Of a DNA stretch of 64,000 bases, positions 34,647 through 43,407 are shown one piece after another (positions within the stretch are counted from its first letter, which is position 1; each line of letters starts with the position of its first letter). The notes under the pieces were generated by a model. The model worked only from the letters and a program-made list of their open reading frames with translations, ran no database searches and was not told the origin of the DNA. Position numbers and translations under genes: made by a program. The stretch spans positions 19,906 to 83,905 of the forward strand of contig JAFAQY010000100.1 in the NCBI GenBank assembly GCA_019261985.1, written 5' to 3'. The DNA comes from Bryobacterales bacterium. Its GTDB lineage: Bacteria > Acidobacteriota > Terriglobia > Bryobacterales > Bryobacteraceae.

Positions 34647-36095
34647 TTATCGCAAACCGGCCTTCTTCCAAAGCTCGTCGACGCGGGCGCGGACCTCGTT
34701 GCTCATCCGAATCACATCCGGCCACGGCCGCGTGAAGCCTTCTTCGGGCCACTTCTTCGTTGCGTCGATCCCCATCTTCGAGCCGTAGTTCGGCAGCCGG
34801 CTGGAATGATCCAAGGAATCGACGGGTCCCATCACGAACTGAATGTCGCGCTCGGGGTCGATGTTATTCAGCGCCTTCCAGGCCACCTCGCGCACATTCT
34901 GGACGTCGACATCTTCATCCACAACCACGATGCACTTAGAGAACATCGCCTGGCCCAGGCCCCAGATTGCGTGCATCACCTTGCGCGCGTGGCCCGGGTA
35001 CGACTTGCGGATCGATACCAGAATCAGGTTGTGGAAGATGCCCTCGGCGGGCATGCAGATGTCGCGGACCTCGGGCAATTGCAAGCGCATCAACGGGAGA
35101 AAAATGCGCTCAATCGCCTTTCCCATGTAGAAATCCTCCATGGGCGGAGGACCGACGATCGTCGTGGCATACACCGGCTTGTTGCGATGCGTGATGCAGG
35201 TGATGTGGAACACCGGATATTCGTCCGCGAGCGAATAGAAGCCTGTATGGTCGCCGAAGGGTCCTTCGGTGCGCAGTTCGCCCAACTCAACATAGCCCTC
35301 GAGCACGATTTCCGCGTTCGCGGGGACTTCCAGATCGCATGTTTCGCACTTGACCATCTCGACCGCGTCGCCGCGCAGGAAACCGGCGATCATCATTTCG
35401 TCCAGATCCGGCGGCAACGGCAGAATCGCCGAGTACATAGTCGCTGGATCGGCGCCAATCGCAACCGCGACGTCCATTCGCTTCGACTGACCGCCTGCAC
35501 GCAGCCGGCGGTAGTGCTCGGCGCCCTGCTTATGGGTCTGCCAGTGCATACCGGTGGTGCGGCTGTCGAATACCTGCAGCCGGTAGCAACCACAGTTCCG
35601 CTTGCCTGTATCGGGATTGCGCGAGAAAACCATCGGCAGCGTGATGAAGCGTCCCGCATCGCCCGGCCAGCATTGCAGGATTGGAAATTCATCGAGCGAG
35701 AAGCCCTCGCGCCGAATATTTTCTTTGCACGGGCCGCCCGAAACAGTCTTTGGAAAAATCGACGCCAAATCGGCCAGCTTCGGGAGCATCTTCAACTTCC
35801 CCAACATGCCCTCGGGCTTGCGCATGGCAATTAATTCAGCGATTCGCGCGGCCACATCCTCGGGCGAAGCTTCCAAAGCCAGCTGCATTCGCCGTTCGCC
35901 GGCGAACGCATTGATCAGCACCGGTATATGGGAGCCCTTCGGTTTTTCAAACAGGAACGCAGGTCCCCCGGTCTTGACCGAGCGATCGGCGAACTCCGCG
36001 ATCTCGAGATGCGGGTCCACTTCGATAGAAACTCGCTTGAGCTCGCCGGCTTTGTCGAGCGCGCGCACGAAATCGCGTAGGTCTTTGTAGGGCAT
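34647..36095 (-). CDS. ubiD: UbiD-family decarboxylase
   Basis: A 482-residue protein of the UbiD family, prenylated-FMN-dependent (de)carboxylases. The N-terminus MPYKDLRDFVRALDKAGELKRV and the active-site strand ELRTEGPFGDHTGFYS (Glu-Arg-Glu type) are visible, together with PVDVAVAIGADP-like cofactor segments. In quinone biosynthesis it decarboxylates a prenylated aromatic acid; in other contexts it acts on other aromatic acids, so the substrate is not fixed. The flavin prenyltransferase UbiX is not here. Confidence 0.92.
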   Translation of the reverse strand: MPYKDLRDFVRALDKAGELKRVSIEVDPHLEIAEFADRSVKTGGPAFLFEKPKGSHIPVLINAFAGERRMQLALEASPEDVAARIAELIAMRKPEGMLGKLKMLPKLADLASIFPKTVSGGPCKENIRREGFSLDEFPILQCWPGDAGRFITLPMVFSRNPDTGKRNCGCYRLQVFDSRTTGMHWQTHKQGAEHYRRLRAGGQSKRMDVAVAIGADPATMYSAILPLPPDLDEMMIAGFLRGDAVEMVKCETCDLEVPANAEIVLEGYVELGELRTEGPFGDHTGFYSLADEYPVFHITCITHRNKPVYATTIVGPPPMEDFYMGKAIERIFLPLMRLQLPEVRDICMPAEGIFHNLILVSIRKSYPGHARKVMHAIWGLGQAMFSKCIVVVDEDVDVQNVREVAWKALNNIDPERDIQFVMGPVDSLDHSSRLPNYGSKMGIDATKKWPEEGFTRPWPDVIRMSNEVRARVDELWKKAGLR

Positions 36096-36098
36096 GTA

Positions 36099-36210
36099 TA
36101 GTTATCAGTTATCAGTCATCAGTTATCAGTCCTCAGTTTCGTTGCATCAGTTGTAGCGGTCAGTTCGCAACTGATAACTGAAAACTGATAACTGAAAACT
36201 GACAACTAAC
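36099..36210. repeat. Inverted array of GTTATCAGT/ACTGATAAC units
   Basis: The gap between the divergent ubiD and SDR genes holds repeats of GTTATCAGT on the left (36099-36135) and their complements GATAACTGAAAACT on the right (36168-36210), with TTTCGTTGCATCAG between. It fills the 5' regions of both genes, leaving no clear Shine-Dalgarno for the SDR. Confidence 0.8.
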
Positions 36211-36212
36211 TT

Positions 36213-36923
36213 ATGATAAACAGGACTGCTTTTGTTACCGGCGCTAGCCGCGGGATTGGGCTGGCATGCGCGCAGGCGCTGGCTGCCGCGGGGTGCCGCG
36301 TGGTGCTCGCCGCACGCGACACCGCGAAACTCGAAGAGGCTTCCGCGGCGATTCCCGGGTCTTCGTGGGTTCGCATCGACCTCGCGTCCTCCGATTCGAT
36401 CGAAGACGCTTTTCGAAATGCTGGAAAAGTGGACATCCTGGTCAATAACGCCGGAATTACCCGGGACGGCTTGGCGATGCGCATGAAAAAGGAGGCCTGG
36501 GAGGAGGTGCTCGCGACAAATCTGACCGGTTCATTCCTGGCGATTCAAAAGGTGCTGCCGGGTATGGTCAAGGAGCGCTGGGGAAGAATCATCAATGTTT
36601 CTTCGATCGTCGGACAAGCGGGCAATCCGGGGCAGGCGAACTATGTAGCTTCGAAGGCGGGATTAATCGGGCTTACCAAGTCGCTGGCGCAAGAACTCGG
36701 CAGCCGGAATATCACGGTGAACGCCGTCGCTCCGGGATTTATCGAAACTGACATGACCGGCTCTTTGCCCCAGGAATTGAAGGATTCCATGCTTGGCCGC
36801 ATTCCGTTGAAGCGATTCGGTAAAGCCGAGGAGGTCGCCGCGGCCGTCCGGTTCCTGGCGAGCGAAGAGGCCGCCTACATCAGCGGACACGTATTAAACG
36901 TCAGCGGCGGAATGTATATGTAG
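36213..36923 (+). CDS. fabG: Short-chain dehydrogenase, FabG-like
   Basis: A 236-residue SDR: nucleotide motif VTGASRGIGLA, NNAGITRDGL, catalytic Ser in INVSSIVGQAG, YVASK with Tyr and Lys, and GFIETDMTGSLP, LNVSGGMYM at the end. It fits 3-oxoacyl-ACP reductase of fatty-acid synthesis (NADPH), but lone FabG-like enzymes can serve other pathways. ATG 36213 directly follows the repeat array. Confidence 0.85.
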   Translation: MINRTAFVTGASRGIGLACAQALAAAGCRVVLAARDTAKLEEASAAIPGSSWVRIDLASSDSIEDAFRNAGKVDILVNNAGITRDGLAMRMKKEAWEEVLATNLTGSFLAIQKVLPGMVKERWGRIINVSSIVGQAGNPGQANYVASKAGLIGLTKSLAQELGSRNITVNAVAPGFIETDMTGSLPQELKDSMLGRIPLKRFGKAEEVAAAVRFLASEEAAYISGHVLNVSGGMYM

Positions 36924-36932
36924 GGATCGCGT

Positions 36933-38438
36933 TTACCGCACGGAAACGAAATTGGTCAACCATTGCGGCTGAAAACGGCTGGCGATGGTTTTCGCGGGCG
37001 GAGTATCCGGATCGGCCGGCGGCTTGTGCTGCATCGCGACTAGCAGGAACCGCAGCCCTTCATAGCTACGCCAATACATGTTATGGCGGATCATGTCGCT
37101 GCGGAAGCTAAGGATCTGACGCCGCAGCATTAGTTGCCAAGGCTTTCCATGCACGGGCAGCGTATCAGGCAAGAAATTGACGCCGGTAGGGTGCTTGCAG
37201 CCATTCATTTCCACGATCGCGAGCCGTCCGTCGGTTTCCATGGTGTCGCCAGTGGCATTCTTCACGATGTGAGGAACGTTCGCCCGCTCCCAGGAATCAA
37301 CCGCGCTGGCGCAGTCGGTGAACGCGATGTCCTGGACCACCTTGTCACGCTCGCGATCCACCTGCCGCGCGACCTGATGAGTCATCAATCGTCCGGGGCG
37401 AAAATACGCATAGTCGATATCCCGCGTTGCGGCTCCGATCCAGATTTCTCTGCCGTCCTCCGTTTCCCCCTGGCTCCACAGCCGCACATGATGACGCTTC
37501 GAAAAATCGTTGAAGCCCTTTTGCCAGGACATGTCCGCGGGTTCATCGTTGAGAAACAGCGAGGACATCGGAGCGTCTCTGAGGGAGCGCTCGCCAGCTA
37601 CGGCGAAAGCGCTGGACAGGTGAGACCGGAACGTTGCAGGGCGCGCTTCGGTCCAGCCGGCGGCCGCGAACGCCGACGCTAGCTCGCCGCGAGAACCGAG
37701 AAGCACCAAATTGACCAGGTCGGAGGGACGGCCGCTAAGGGCCTCCGCGCGATCCGGTATAGCCGATAGAACAGGAGCGAGGGCTGCACGTTCCGCCGCG
37801 GTAAGCGGACCGGGTCCGTCTTCCGAATCCGGCTCTGGTTTGGCTTGTACCGGCTCGGTTAACGCCAGAGTAAGCTCCGCTCCGGTGGGCAGGTAAATCT
37901 CCGGCTCCGGGACTTGCATCATTATGGACTTAATCGCCCAAATGACCATCCGCGCGTGTGTTTCTGAAAGTAACGCTTGACGGATAAGATGGGCGGCCCG
38001 GTTGCCTACGCTAGCAGTGGTTCTTATTTCGCGGATGACGCCGTCCGTGCCGACCTCTTCTCTGCCGTTATCGACAGTGATCACTTGCGCTGGAATCGTA
38101 GCCATCTCTTCCGCGCCGGGGACCTCGATCGAATGGAAGTCGAGGCTGAGAGCCGCGGTTTCATGCACCAGGCCTAGGCCGACCCGGCGCGCGGAACGAA
38201 CTTCTCCGGTCAGCACGCTGCCCGCGGGATAGAGTGTGCGGTCGCCGATCTGTACTGGCGCAATGAGTACTGCGCGCACTGGCGAGCCTGGCCGGCTGGC
38301 GAACGAGCCCACCGGCGAGGTCAGGCGAATATGCAATGGCGTGCCTTGCGGCGCTTGAATGCATGCCTGCGCGCTCCCGCAATCGAGCATTCGCGCGGCG
38401 AGCAACACCGAATAAATGGGCGGCATGTAAGCTAGCAA
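36933..38438 (-). CDS. LssY C-terminal domain protein, exported
   Basis: A 501-residue protein with a short hydrophobic N-terminus, a ~190-residue beta-rich region (TPLHIRLTSPVGSFASRPGSPVRAVLIAPVQIGDRTLYPAGSVLTGEV), and from residue ~255 an LssY C-terminal-type domain (SDLVNLVLLGSRGELASAFAAAGWTEARP, EIWIGAATRDIDYAYF, TDGRLAIVEMNG). Function unknown; the domain also occurs fused to PAP2 phosphatases. The start could be 38438 or ATG 38426. Confidence 0.75.
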   Translation of the reverse strand: MLAYMPPIYSVLLAARMLDCGSAQACIQAPQGTPLHIRLTSPVGSFASRPGSPVRAVLIAPVQIGDRTLYPAGSVLTGEVRSARRVGLGLVHETAALSLDFHSIEVPGAEEMATIPAQVITVDNGREEVGTDGVIREIRTTASVGNRAAHLIRQALLSETHARMVIWAIKSIMMQVPEPEIYLPTGAELTLALTEPVQAKPEPDSEDGPGPLTAAERAALAPVLSAIPDRAEALSGRPSDLVNLVLLGSRGELASAFAAAGWTEARPATFRSHLSSAFAVAGERSLRDAPMSSLFLNDEPADMSWQKGFNDFSKRHHVRLWSQGETEDGREIWIGAATRDIDYAYFRPGRLMTHQVARQVDRERDKVVQDIAFTDCASAVDSWERANVPHIVKNATGDTMETDGRLAIVEMNGCKHPTGVNFLPDTLPVHGKPWQLMLRRQILSFRSDMIRHNMYWRSYEGLRFLLVAMQHKPPADPDTPPAKTIASRFQPQWLTNFVSVR

Positions 38439-38505
38439 GCATAATGCATATCGCCCGAGAATACTAGTCAGTATAAATTCGGATGCTATAGTGATTTAGG
38501 CGCGG

Positions 38506-38580
38506 GCGGGAGTAACTCAATGGTAGAGTCACAGCCTTCCAAGCTGTTGGTTGCGGGTTCGATTCCCGTCTCCCGCTCCA
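38506..38580 (+). tRNA. tRNA-Gly (TCC)
   Basis: Acceptor GCGGGAG with CTCCCGC, D-arm ACTC/GAGT, anticodon loop CTTCCAA giving TCC, T-arm GCGGGTTCGATTCCCGT, encoded CCA at 38578-38580. A TATAGT box lies 14 nt upstream. Confidence 0.97.
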
Positions 38581-38802
38581 GAAAATCAACCCTTACAATC
38601 ACCCCGGTTCCGGATTTGCTGCGCTTCCGGTATTATACGCGTCGGAAAGCGTTCTCAGCAGAGTAATAGCGCATCGCCAACGCTCCAATCAAGAAAGGGT
38701 GTACTGGTTCTAATTCACGTACAGCACGTGCCCATTTGTATTCGGCACGGGAACCCACATCGAAAGCTACCGGTCCATGAAAATATTGCTGTAGGCCCTT
38801 TG

Positions 38803-38919
38803 ATTGCTCTAGGTTTCGCGGTCCAGCCGGAGGAGATCGCGAAGCCCTATGTTTTTCTCGCCTCGCCGCCATGCTCCCGTAACATCACCGGCGAGATCCT
38901 GCCCAATACAGGCGGCTGA
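38803..38919 (+). pseudogene. SDR dehydrogenase remnant (C-terminal end only)
   Basis: The frame ends IALGFAVQPEEIAKPYVFLAS and then NITGEILPNTGG, the usual C-terminus of short-chain dehydrogenases (PEE-A-xVxFLAS...ITGE-L-xxGG). No SDR N-terminus or YxxxK is found upstream; the preceding ~220 bp after tRNA-Gly (38581-38802) hold no recognisable gene. It looks like a fragment left by deletion near the tRNA. Confidence 0.6.
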
Positions 38920-38934
38920 TCCGGAGTCTTGCGC

Positions 38935-40248
38935 GTGGCGACAATAGCTCCACGGGCGGAATCCGGCCCCCCGGAAAGGAAGAAACGGAATCGGCTCGAC
39001 CTGTTTTTCTGCGATCTGGGTCCGGGGCTCGTTACCGGCTGTGCCGATGACGATCCGTCCGGCATCTCGACTTATGCGGTCGCCGGCGCGGCGTTTGGTT
39101 ACGCGCCTCTCTGGACCGCCCTTCTTTCATTGCCGTTGATGGCGGCGATTCAGTTGATGTGCGGCCGTCTCGGTATGGTGAGCGGCCGCGGCCTCGCGGC
39201 CGTGATCCGCCGGCACTATCCGCGATGGGTCCTCTGGGGCGCCTGCCTGCTGCTGATCGTCGCGAACGTAATTAATATCGCGGCCGACCTGGGCGGCATG
39301 GGCGAAGCGGCGGAACTGGTGACGGGGCTGCCCGCGCTCGCCTGGACGCCCGCCTTTACAGTGCTGATCGTGTCATTCCTGTTTTGGTCGTCCTACCGGC
39401 GGATCGCGCGAATTTTCAAATGGATCACACTCGTGCTTCTGGCTTACGTGCTGACCGCATTTTTCGCGCACGTCGATTGGCGCGCAGCTCTGGCGGCGAC
39501 CTTGCTTCCGAAGCTGGCCTGGTCGAAGGACTCGCTTTCCGTGCTGGTCGGCATTCTTGGCACGACGATTTCGCCCTATCTATTTTTCTGGCAAGCGGCG
39601 CAGGAGGTGGAGGAGGAGAAGGCCGCCGGAAAGACACTTGCGCAGCGCCGGGGCGCAACCCAAGCCGAATTGCGCCGGTTGCGCGTCGATGTCTTCACGG
39701 GCATGTTCGTCTCGAACCTGATCATGTATTTCATCATTCTCACCACCGCGGCCACGCTTCATGTGGATGGAAAAACGCAGATTACTACCGCGCGAGAGGC
39801 AGCTGAGGCACTGCGTCCGCTGGCCGGGGCTGCGGCTTTCTGGCTGTTCGCGGGCGGCCTCATCGGAACGGGCATGCTTGGCGTCCCGGTGCTGGCGGGT
39901 TCCTGCGCCTATGCTATCGCTGAAGCGGGGGCTTGGCGCGGCTCGCTCGAACATCGCCCGCAACGGGCGCGAAAATTCTACGCTGTGCTCGCCTTGTCGA
40001 TGACAGGCGGACTAGTAATCGAGTTTCTCCGTCTCAATGCCGTCAAAATGATGTTCTGGTCGGCTGTGGTCAACGGCGCGCTCGCGCCGCCGCTCATCCT
40101 GCTGGTTATTCTTCTGACAAATAATCGCAATATTATGGGAGCGCGGGTCAATCCGCCGCTGCTGCGCGTTTTCGGCTGGACCACCTTCGCCCTGATGAGC
40201 GCCGCGACACTCGCGATGCTCCTCTTCGCGTTTTCAGGGCAGGGCTGA
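38935..40248 (+). CDS. Nramp-family divalent metal transporter
   Basis: A ~437-residue inner-membrane protein with about 11 helices. The Nramp core reads LGPGLVTGCADDDPSGISTYAVAGAAFGYAPLW, where the first-helix D-P-S-G metal site is present, and GTTISPYLFFWQAAQEVEEEKA. Proton-coupled uptake of Mn2+ or Fe2+ is typical; the metal is not determined, and the GCADDDPSG variant is of the divergent MntH-like type. GTG 38935 has GGAG at 8 nt; TTG 38929 is also in frame. Confidence 0.85.
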   Translation: MATIAPRAESGPPERKKRNRLDLFFCDLGPGLVTGCADDDPSGISTYAVAGAAFGYAPLWTALLSLPLMAAIQLMCGRLGMVSGRGLAAVIRRHYPRWVLWGACLLLIVANVINIAADLGGMGEAAELVTGLPALAWTPAFTVLIVSFLFWSSYRRIARIFKWITLVLLAYVLTAFFAHVDWRAALAATLLPKLAWSKDSLSVLVGILGTTISPYLFFWQAAQEVEEEKAAGKTLAQRRGATQAELRRLRVDVFTGMFVSNLIMYFIILTTAATLHVDGKTQITTAREAAEALRPLAGAAAFWLFAGGLIGTGMLGVPVLAGSCAYAIAEAGAWRGSLEHRPQRARKFYAVLALSMTGGLVIEFLRLNAVKMMFWSAVVNGALAPPLILLVILLTNNRNIMGARVNPPLLRVFGWTTFALMSAATLAMLLFAFSGQG

Positions 40249-40252
40249 CTGT

Positions 40253-40879
40253 ATGACGAACGATGTCAACCATACATCGCCTTTGGCCCTGGTGCTGATC
40301 GATGTCGTCAATCATTTTGAATTTCCCGATGGCAAGCAACTCCTGCGCCATGCGATGCCGATCGTTACGCCCCTCGCCAAACTCAAACAGCGGGCCCGCA
40401 ACGCCGGAATTCCCGTGATCTATGTCAACGATAATTTCGCGCAATGGCGCTCCGACCCCGGCAAGCTAGTGGCCTACTGCCTCCGCACCGAGTGCGACGG
40501 GCGGAATTTCGTCCGTCCTCTCCAGCCGGGTGAGGAGGATTATTGCGTACTGAAACCCATGCACTCCGCCTTTTATCAGACGCCGCTCGACGTATTGCTG
40601 AGGCATCTGGGCGCGTCATCGCTCGTGCTTGCGGGGCTCGCCACAAATAGCTGCGTCCTGTGCACGGCGCACGATGCGAAAATGCGCGACTACGACGTGA
40701 CCGTCGTGTCGGACTGTTGCGCGGCGCGAACCGTGAAGGAGCACAACCAGGCGCTCGATCATATCCGCGAAATGGCCGATGGGCGGATCGTGCGTTCGCA
40801 ATCCTTGCGATTCGATCGGAGCAAGCTTTCTCGGAATGGCGGCTCCGCCCAAAAGAAACGGCAGGGCGATGGACGTTGA
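40253..40879 (+). CDS. Isochorismatase-family cysteine hydrolase
   Basis: A 208-residue protein with the fold's three catalytic elements: LVLIDVVNHFEFPDG (Asp), a Lys at VLKPMHSAFYQTPLD, and LAGLATNSCVLCTAHDAKMRD (Cys). It starts 5 nt after the transporter gene. Substrate unknown; such hydrolases act on amides or carbamoyl compounds. Its end overlaps the PolX-like gene by 11 nt. Confidence 0.85.
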   Translation: MTNDVNHTSPLALVLIDVVNHFEFPDGKQLLRHAMPIVTPLAKLKQRARNAGIPVIYVNDNFAQWRSDPGKLVAYCLRTECDGRNFVRPLQPGEEDYCVLKPMHSAFYQTPLDVLLRHLGASSLVLAGLATNSCVLCTAHDAKMRDYDVTVVSDCCAARTVKEHNQALDHIREMADGRIVRSQSLRFDRSKLSRNGGSAQKKRQGDGR

Positions 40880-42575
40880 CGCGGAATCGAACCGGGCGGA
40901 ACGGGCATCGCTGAGCAACGCGGAGATAGCCGACCGGCTCGCCAGCCTCGCGCAGCTTCTTTCTACCCAGAACGAGAACCCATACAAGGTCAAGGCCTAC
41001 CGCCGTGCCGCTGCGCGCATCCGAACGTTCGCGGAGAGTCTCGACGAGATGGTCCGGGAGGAAGCCGATCTGACGCGGTTCGCCGGAATCGGCGAGGGTA
41101 TCGCAGCCGCGATCCGGGAGATCGTGACGACCGGCGCTCTCGGCAAGCTCGACAAGCTGCGCGAACAGGCCACCCCCGCGGTAGCCGGCATCAGCGCTTA
41201 TCCGCGCCTGGATCCGAAGCGCGTGATGCGGATCTACAAGAAGCTCCGTATCGCTTCCGTGGACGAACTCAAAGCGCAGCTCGAAAACGGCACGATCCAG
41301 CAAGTCTTTGGCGCGCGCATGGCGCAGCATATACAGCAGGGGCTGACAGAAACGCACGCTCTGCTGCTCTATCATGCGGACGATCTGCGTGATGCGATTG
41401 AAGCTTTCCTGGTGGGGCCGTGCGGTGCGGCGCGGGCGGAGGCCGCCGGCGACTACCGCCGCCGCGTGGAAGTCATCGACGAGCTGGTCTTCGTTGTTGA
41501 GACGGGCGATTTCGCGCGCGTAATCGCCCGCATGCAACGTTACGGCGGCCGGACGCCAATTCTGTCTTCCGGCGCCGACTCCGCTTTCTTCGCGCTGTCT
41601 TCGGGAATAGGACTGCGGCTGCAGCGCGGCGACAAGAATAATTGGGGCATTCACATGGTGGCGTGCACGGGATCGAAGGCGCATTTGCGCAAGCTTACGA
41701 CCGTTTCCGGGCCGCTGCGCAGTCTAACAGGGGAGGCATTCCCGACAGAAGCTGCGTTCTATCGCAAATTCGAGCTCGCCTATATAGAGCCCGAACTGCG
41801 CGAAGGCCGCGACGAGGTGCGGCAGGCGGGGGCCGGGCAGCTTCCGAAGCTGGTCGCACTCGACGATATTCGCGGCGACCTGCACGCGCACACGACCTCA
41901 AGCGACGGCAGCCATTCGATCGAGGCGATGGCGGCCGCGGCGCGCAAGCGCGGCTACGAATACGTGGGCATCAGCGATCACTCGCAGAGCCTGAAGATCG
42001 CGCGCGGCGTGGCGGTGGAGGATCTTTGGGCGCAGATACGGTTTATCGACAAGCTGAATGGCCGCCTGCACGGCTTTCGCATTCTGAAGTCAAGCGAGGT
42101 CGACATTCTGGCTGACGGTTCGCTCGATTACCCGGACGATCTGCTCAAGGAGCTCGACTATACGGTCTGCTCGATTCACTTGCGCTTCGGGCTTGGCCGT
42201 GAGGCGCAGACCGAACGCATCCTGCGGGCGATGGACAACCGGTATTTCAATATCCTCGGCCACCCGATCGGGAGATTGTTGCTCAAGCGGCCGGGCTACG
42301 ACATCGACATCGACCGGGTTGTCGACCATGCCCGGGCCAACGGTTGTTTCTTCGAAATAAATTCCAGTCCCGACCGGCTTGATCTCTCGGCCGAGAACGC
42401 CCGCCGCGCTGCGGAGGCCGGCGTCATGATTGCAGTTTCGACGGATTCGCACAGCACCGGTGAGTTCGGCCTGATCCGCTGCGGGCTGGACCAGGCGCGC
42501 CGTGCCGGGCTTGAAAAGAGCGCGATCCTAAACTGCCTGCCCTGGCCACAGCTCCAGCGGCTGCTGCGGCGCTAA
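40869..42575 (+). CDS. PolX/PHP-like protein with degenerate polymerase palm
   Basis: A 568-residue protein laid out as PolX: residues ~10-190 contain the helix-hairpin-helix 8-kDa-like region (NEIADRLASL-type start, RFAGIGEGIAAAIREIVTTG), ~190-330 the palm-like region, ~335-568 a PHP phosphoesterase domain (GDLHAHTTSSDGSH, GISDHSQSLKIARG, GHPIGRLLLKRPG, AVSTDSHS). In active PolX the palm motif is GSxRRGKExxGDxD; here it is GDYRRRVEVIDELVFVVET, with the two catalytic Asp replaced by Glu and Val. Polymerase activity is unlikely; the PHP metal ligands look complete. Confidence 0.85.
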   Translation: MDVDAESNRAERASLSNAEIADRLASLAQLLSTQNENPYKVKAYRRAAARIRTFAESLDEMVREEADLTRFAGIGEGIAAAIREIVTTGALGKLDKLREQATPAVAGISAYPRLDPKRVMRIYKKLRIASVDELKAQLENGTIQQVFGARMAQHIQQGLTETHALLLYHADDLRDAIEAFLVGPCGAARAEAAGDYRRRVEVIDELVFVVETGDFARVIARMQRYGGRTPILSSGADSAFFALSSGIGLRLQRGDKNNWGIHMVACTGSKAHLRKLTTVSGPLRSLTGEAFPTEAAFYRKFELAYIEPELREGRDEVRQAGAGQLPKLVALDDIRGDLHAHTTSSDGSHSIEAMAAAARKRGYEYVGISDHSQSLKIARGVAVEDLWAQIRFIDKLNGRLHGFRILKSSEVDILADGSLDYPDDLLKELDYTVCSIHLRFGLGREAQTERILRAMDNRYFNILGHPIGRLLLKRPGYDIDIDRVVDHARANGCFFEINSSPDRLDLSAENARRAAEAGVMIAVSTDSHSTGEFGLIRCGLDQARRAGLEKSAILNCLPWPQLQRLLRR

Positions 42576-42630
42576 CAAATATCCCTGTTCGCATGGAAGC
42601 GAAATTGCTCCGCGAGTTGATGGCGACATA

Positions 42631-42663
42631 GCGCCGGGGGAGTGTCCCGGCGCCCGCATTTTT
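42631..42663 (+). terminator. Possible intrinsic terminator after the PolX-like gene
   Basis: GCGCCGGG (42631-42638) pairs with CCCGGCGC (42646-42653), followed by CCGCATTTTT. It is 55 nt after the stop of the PolX-like gene. Confidence 0.55.
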
Positions 42664-42745
42664 CAATTTGGAGGGAGACAGTCTCAATGCTGGAAAGACT
42701 TCCTTTGCCCGAGAAACACGCGATCGCCATTCGCGAAGAAGGATC

Positions 42746-42841
42746 ATGACGCGTCGGCGCGGCATTCTGAACGAAGCCAACGAAGAGCATCATGTCGCCC
42801 GAGTTCTGATCGCGGAGTTGGACAATGCCGGCACAGCCTGA
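42746..42841 (+). pseudogene. Hemerythrin (HHE) domain fragment
   Basis: A 31-residue frame reading GILNEANEEHHVARVLIAELD, which resembles the EEHHVVKxLIxEL helix of hemerythrin HHE proteins. A short ORF in another frame just upstream (42687-42749, MLERLPLPEKHAIAIREEGS) may be the out-of-frame N-terminal part. The rest of 42842-43090 shows only unrecognised basic ORFs in competing frames. Confidence 0.4.
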
Positions 42842-43090
42842 CCCACAGGGATGCAAAATTTACCGTGCGTGCCGAGTGTGCGGAGCCATGGAATTCGAGG
42901 CGCTCGGGAACCAATGTTGGAGCGCACGACGGAACTTACATAACGCGATGGTTGCCGCCGTTAATGGAAAAGACAAAACGCCTGCGCAGATGGCGCGTCG
43001 TAAAAGCGCCCCTCGGAAAATGGGGCGAAAGCCTGCTGTCAGGTCCTCAAGAACCGTCCGAGTCCGGGCGGGGCATTAAGGAGATAAAAT

Positions 43091-43294
43091 ATGCCCGCGA
43101 AATCTCGTTCCAGTGGTTCAAGCTCTAGCTCGAAGGGAAAACGCAAAATCCACAAGGTGATGAAGGAACACAAGGAGGGCACGCTCAAATCGGGCAGCGG
43201 CAAGAAAGTGAAGAGCCGCAAGCAGGCGGTTGCGATCGCTCTCAGCGAAGCGCGCAAGTCCGGCGCCAAGATCCCGAAAAAGAAAAAATCGTAG
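43091..43294 (+). CDS. DUF6496-type small basic protein
   Basis: A 67-residue, Lys/Ser-rich protein: KRKIHKVMKEHKEGTLKSG, SGKKVKSRKQAVAIALSEARKSG, AKIPKKKK. This matches the small family usually annotated DUF6496; it may bind nucleic acid because of its charge, but that is inference. ATG 43091 follows AAGGAGATAAAAT. Confidence 0.8.
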   Translation: MPAKSRSSGSSSSSKGKRKIHKVMKEHKEGTLKSGSGKKVKSRKQAVAIALSEARKSGAKIPKKKKS

Positions 43295-43407
43295 CCGTCC
43301 GGCTCGACTCTTCGGCGCGCCCGCCAGAAGCGGCTCGCGCCGAAATTTTGTCCCCTGAAGCGCCCTGTACACAGCCGCCCCGGATCGAACCGGGCTGAGG
43401 GCCTGGT

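Noticed and set aside
34806..35834. 342-codon plus-strand frame over ubiD
   Set aside because: It is the antisense of a clear UbiD gene, has no family motifs and no ribosome site; long open antisense frames are expected at this GC content.
42842..43090. Genes 42825-43079 or 42865-43128
   Set aside because: Two overlapping basic frames with no family, no good ribosome site, and one runs into the DUF6496 gene; nothing supports either.
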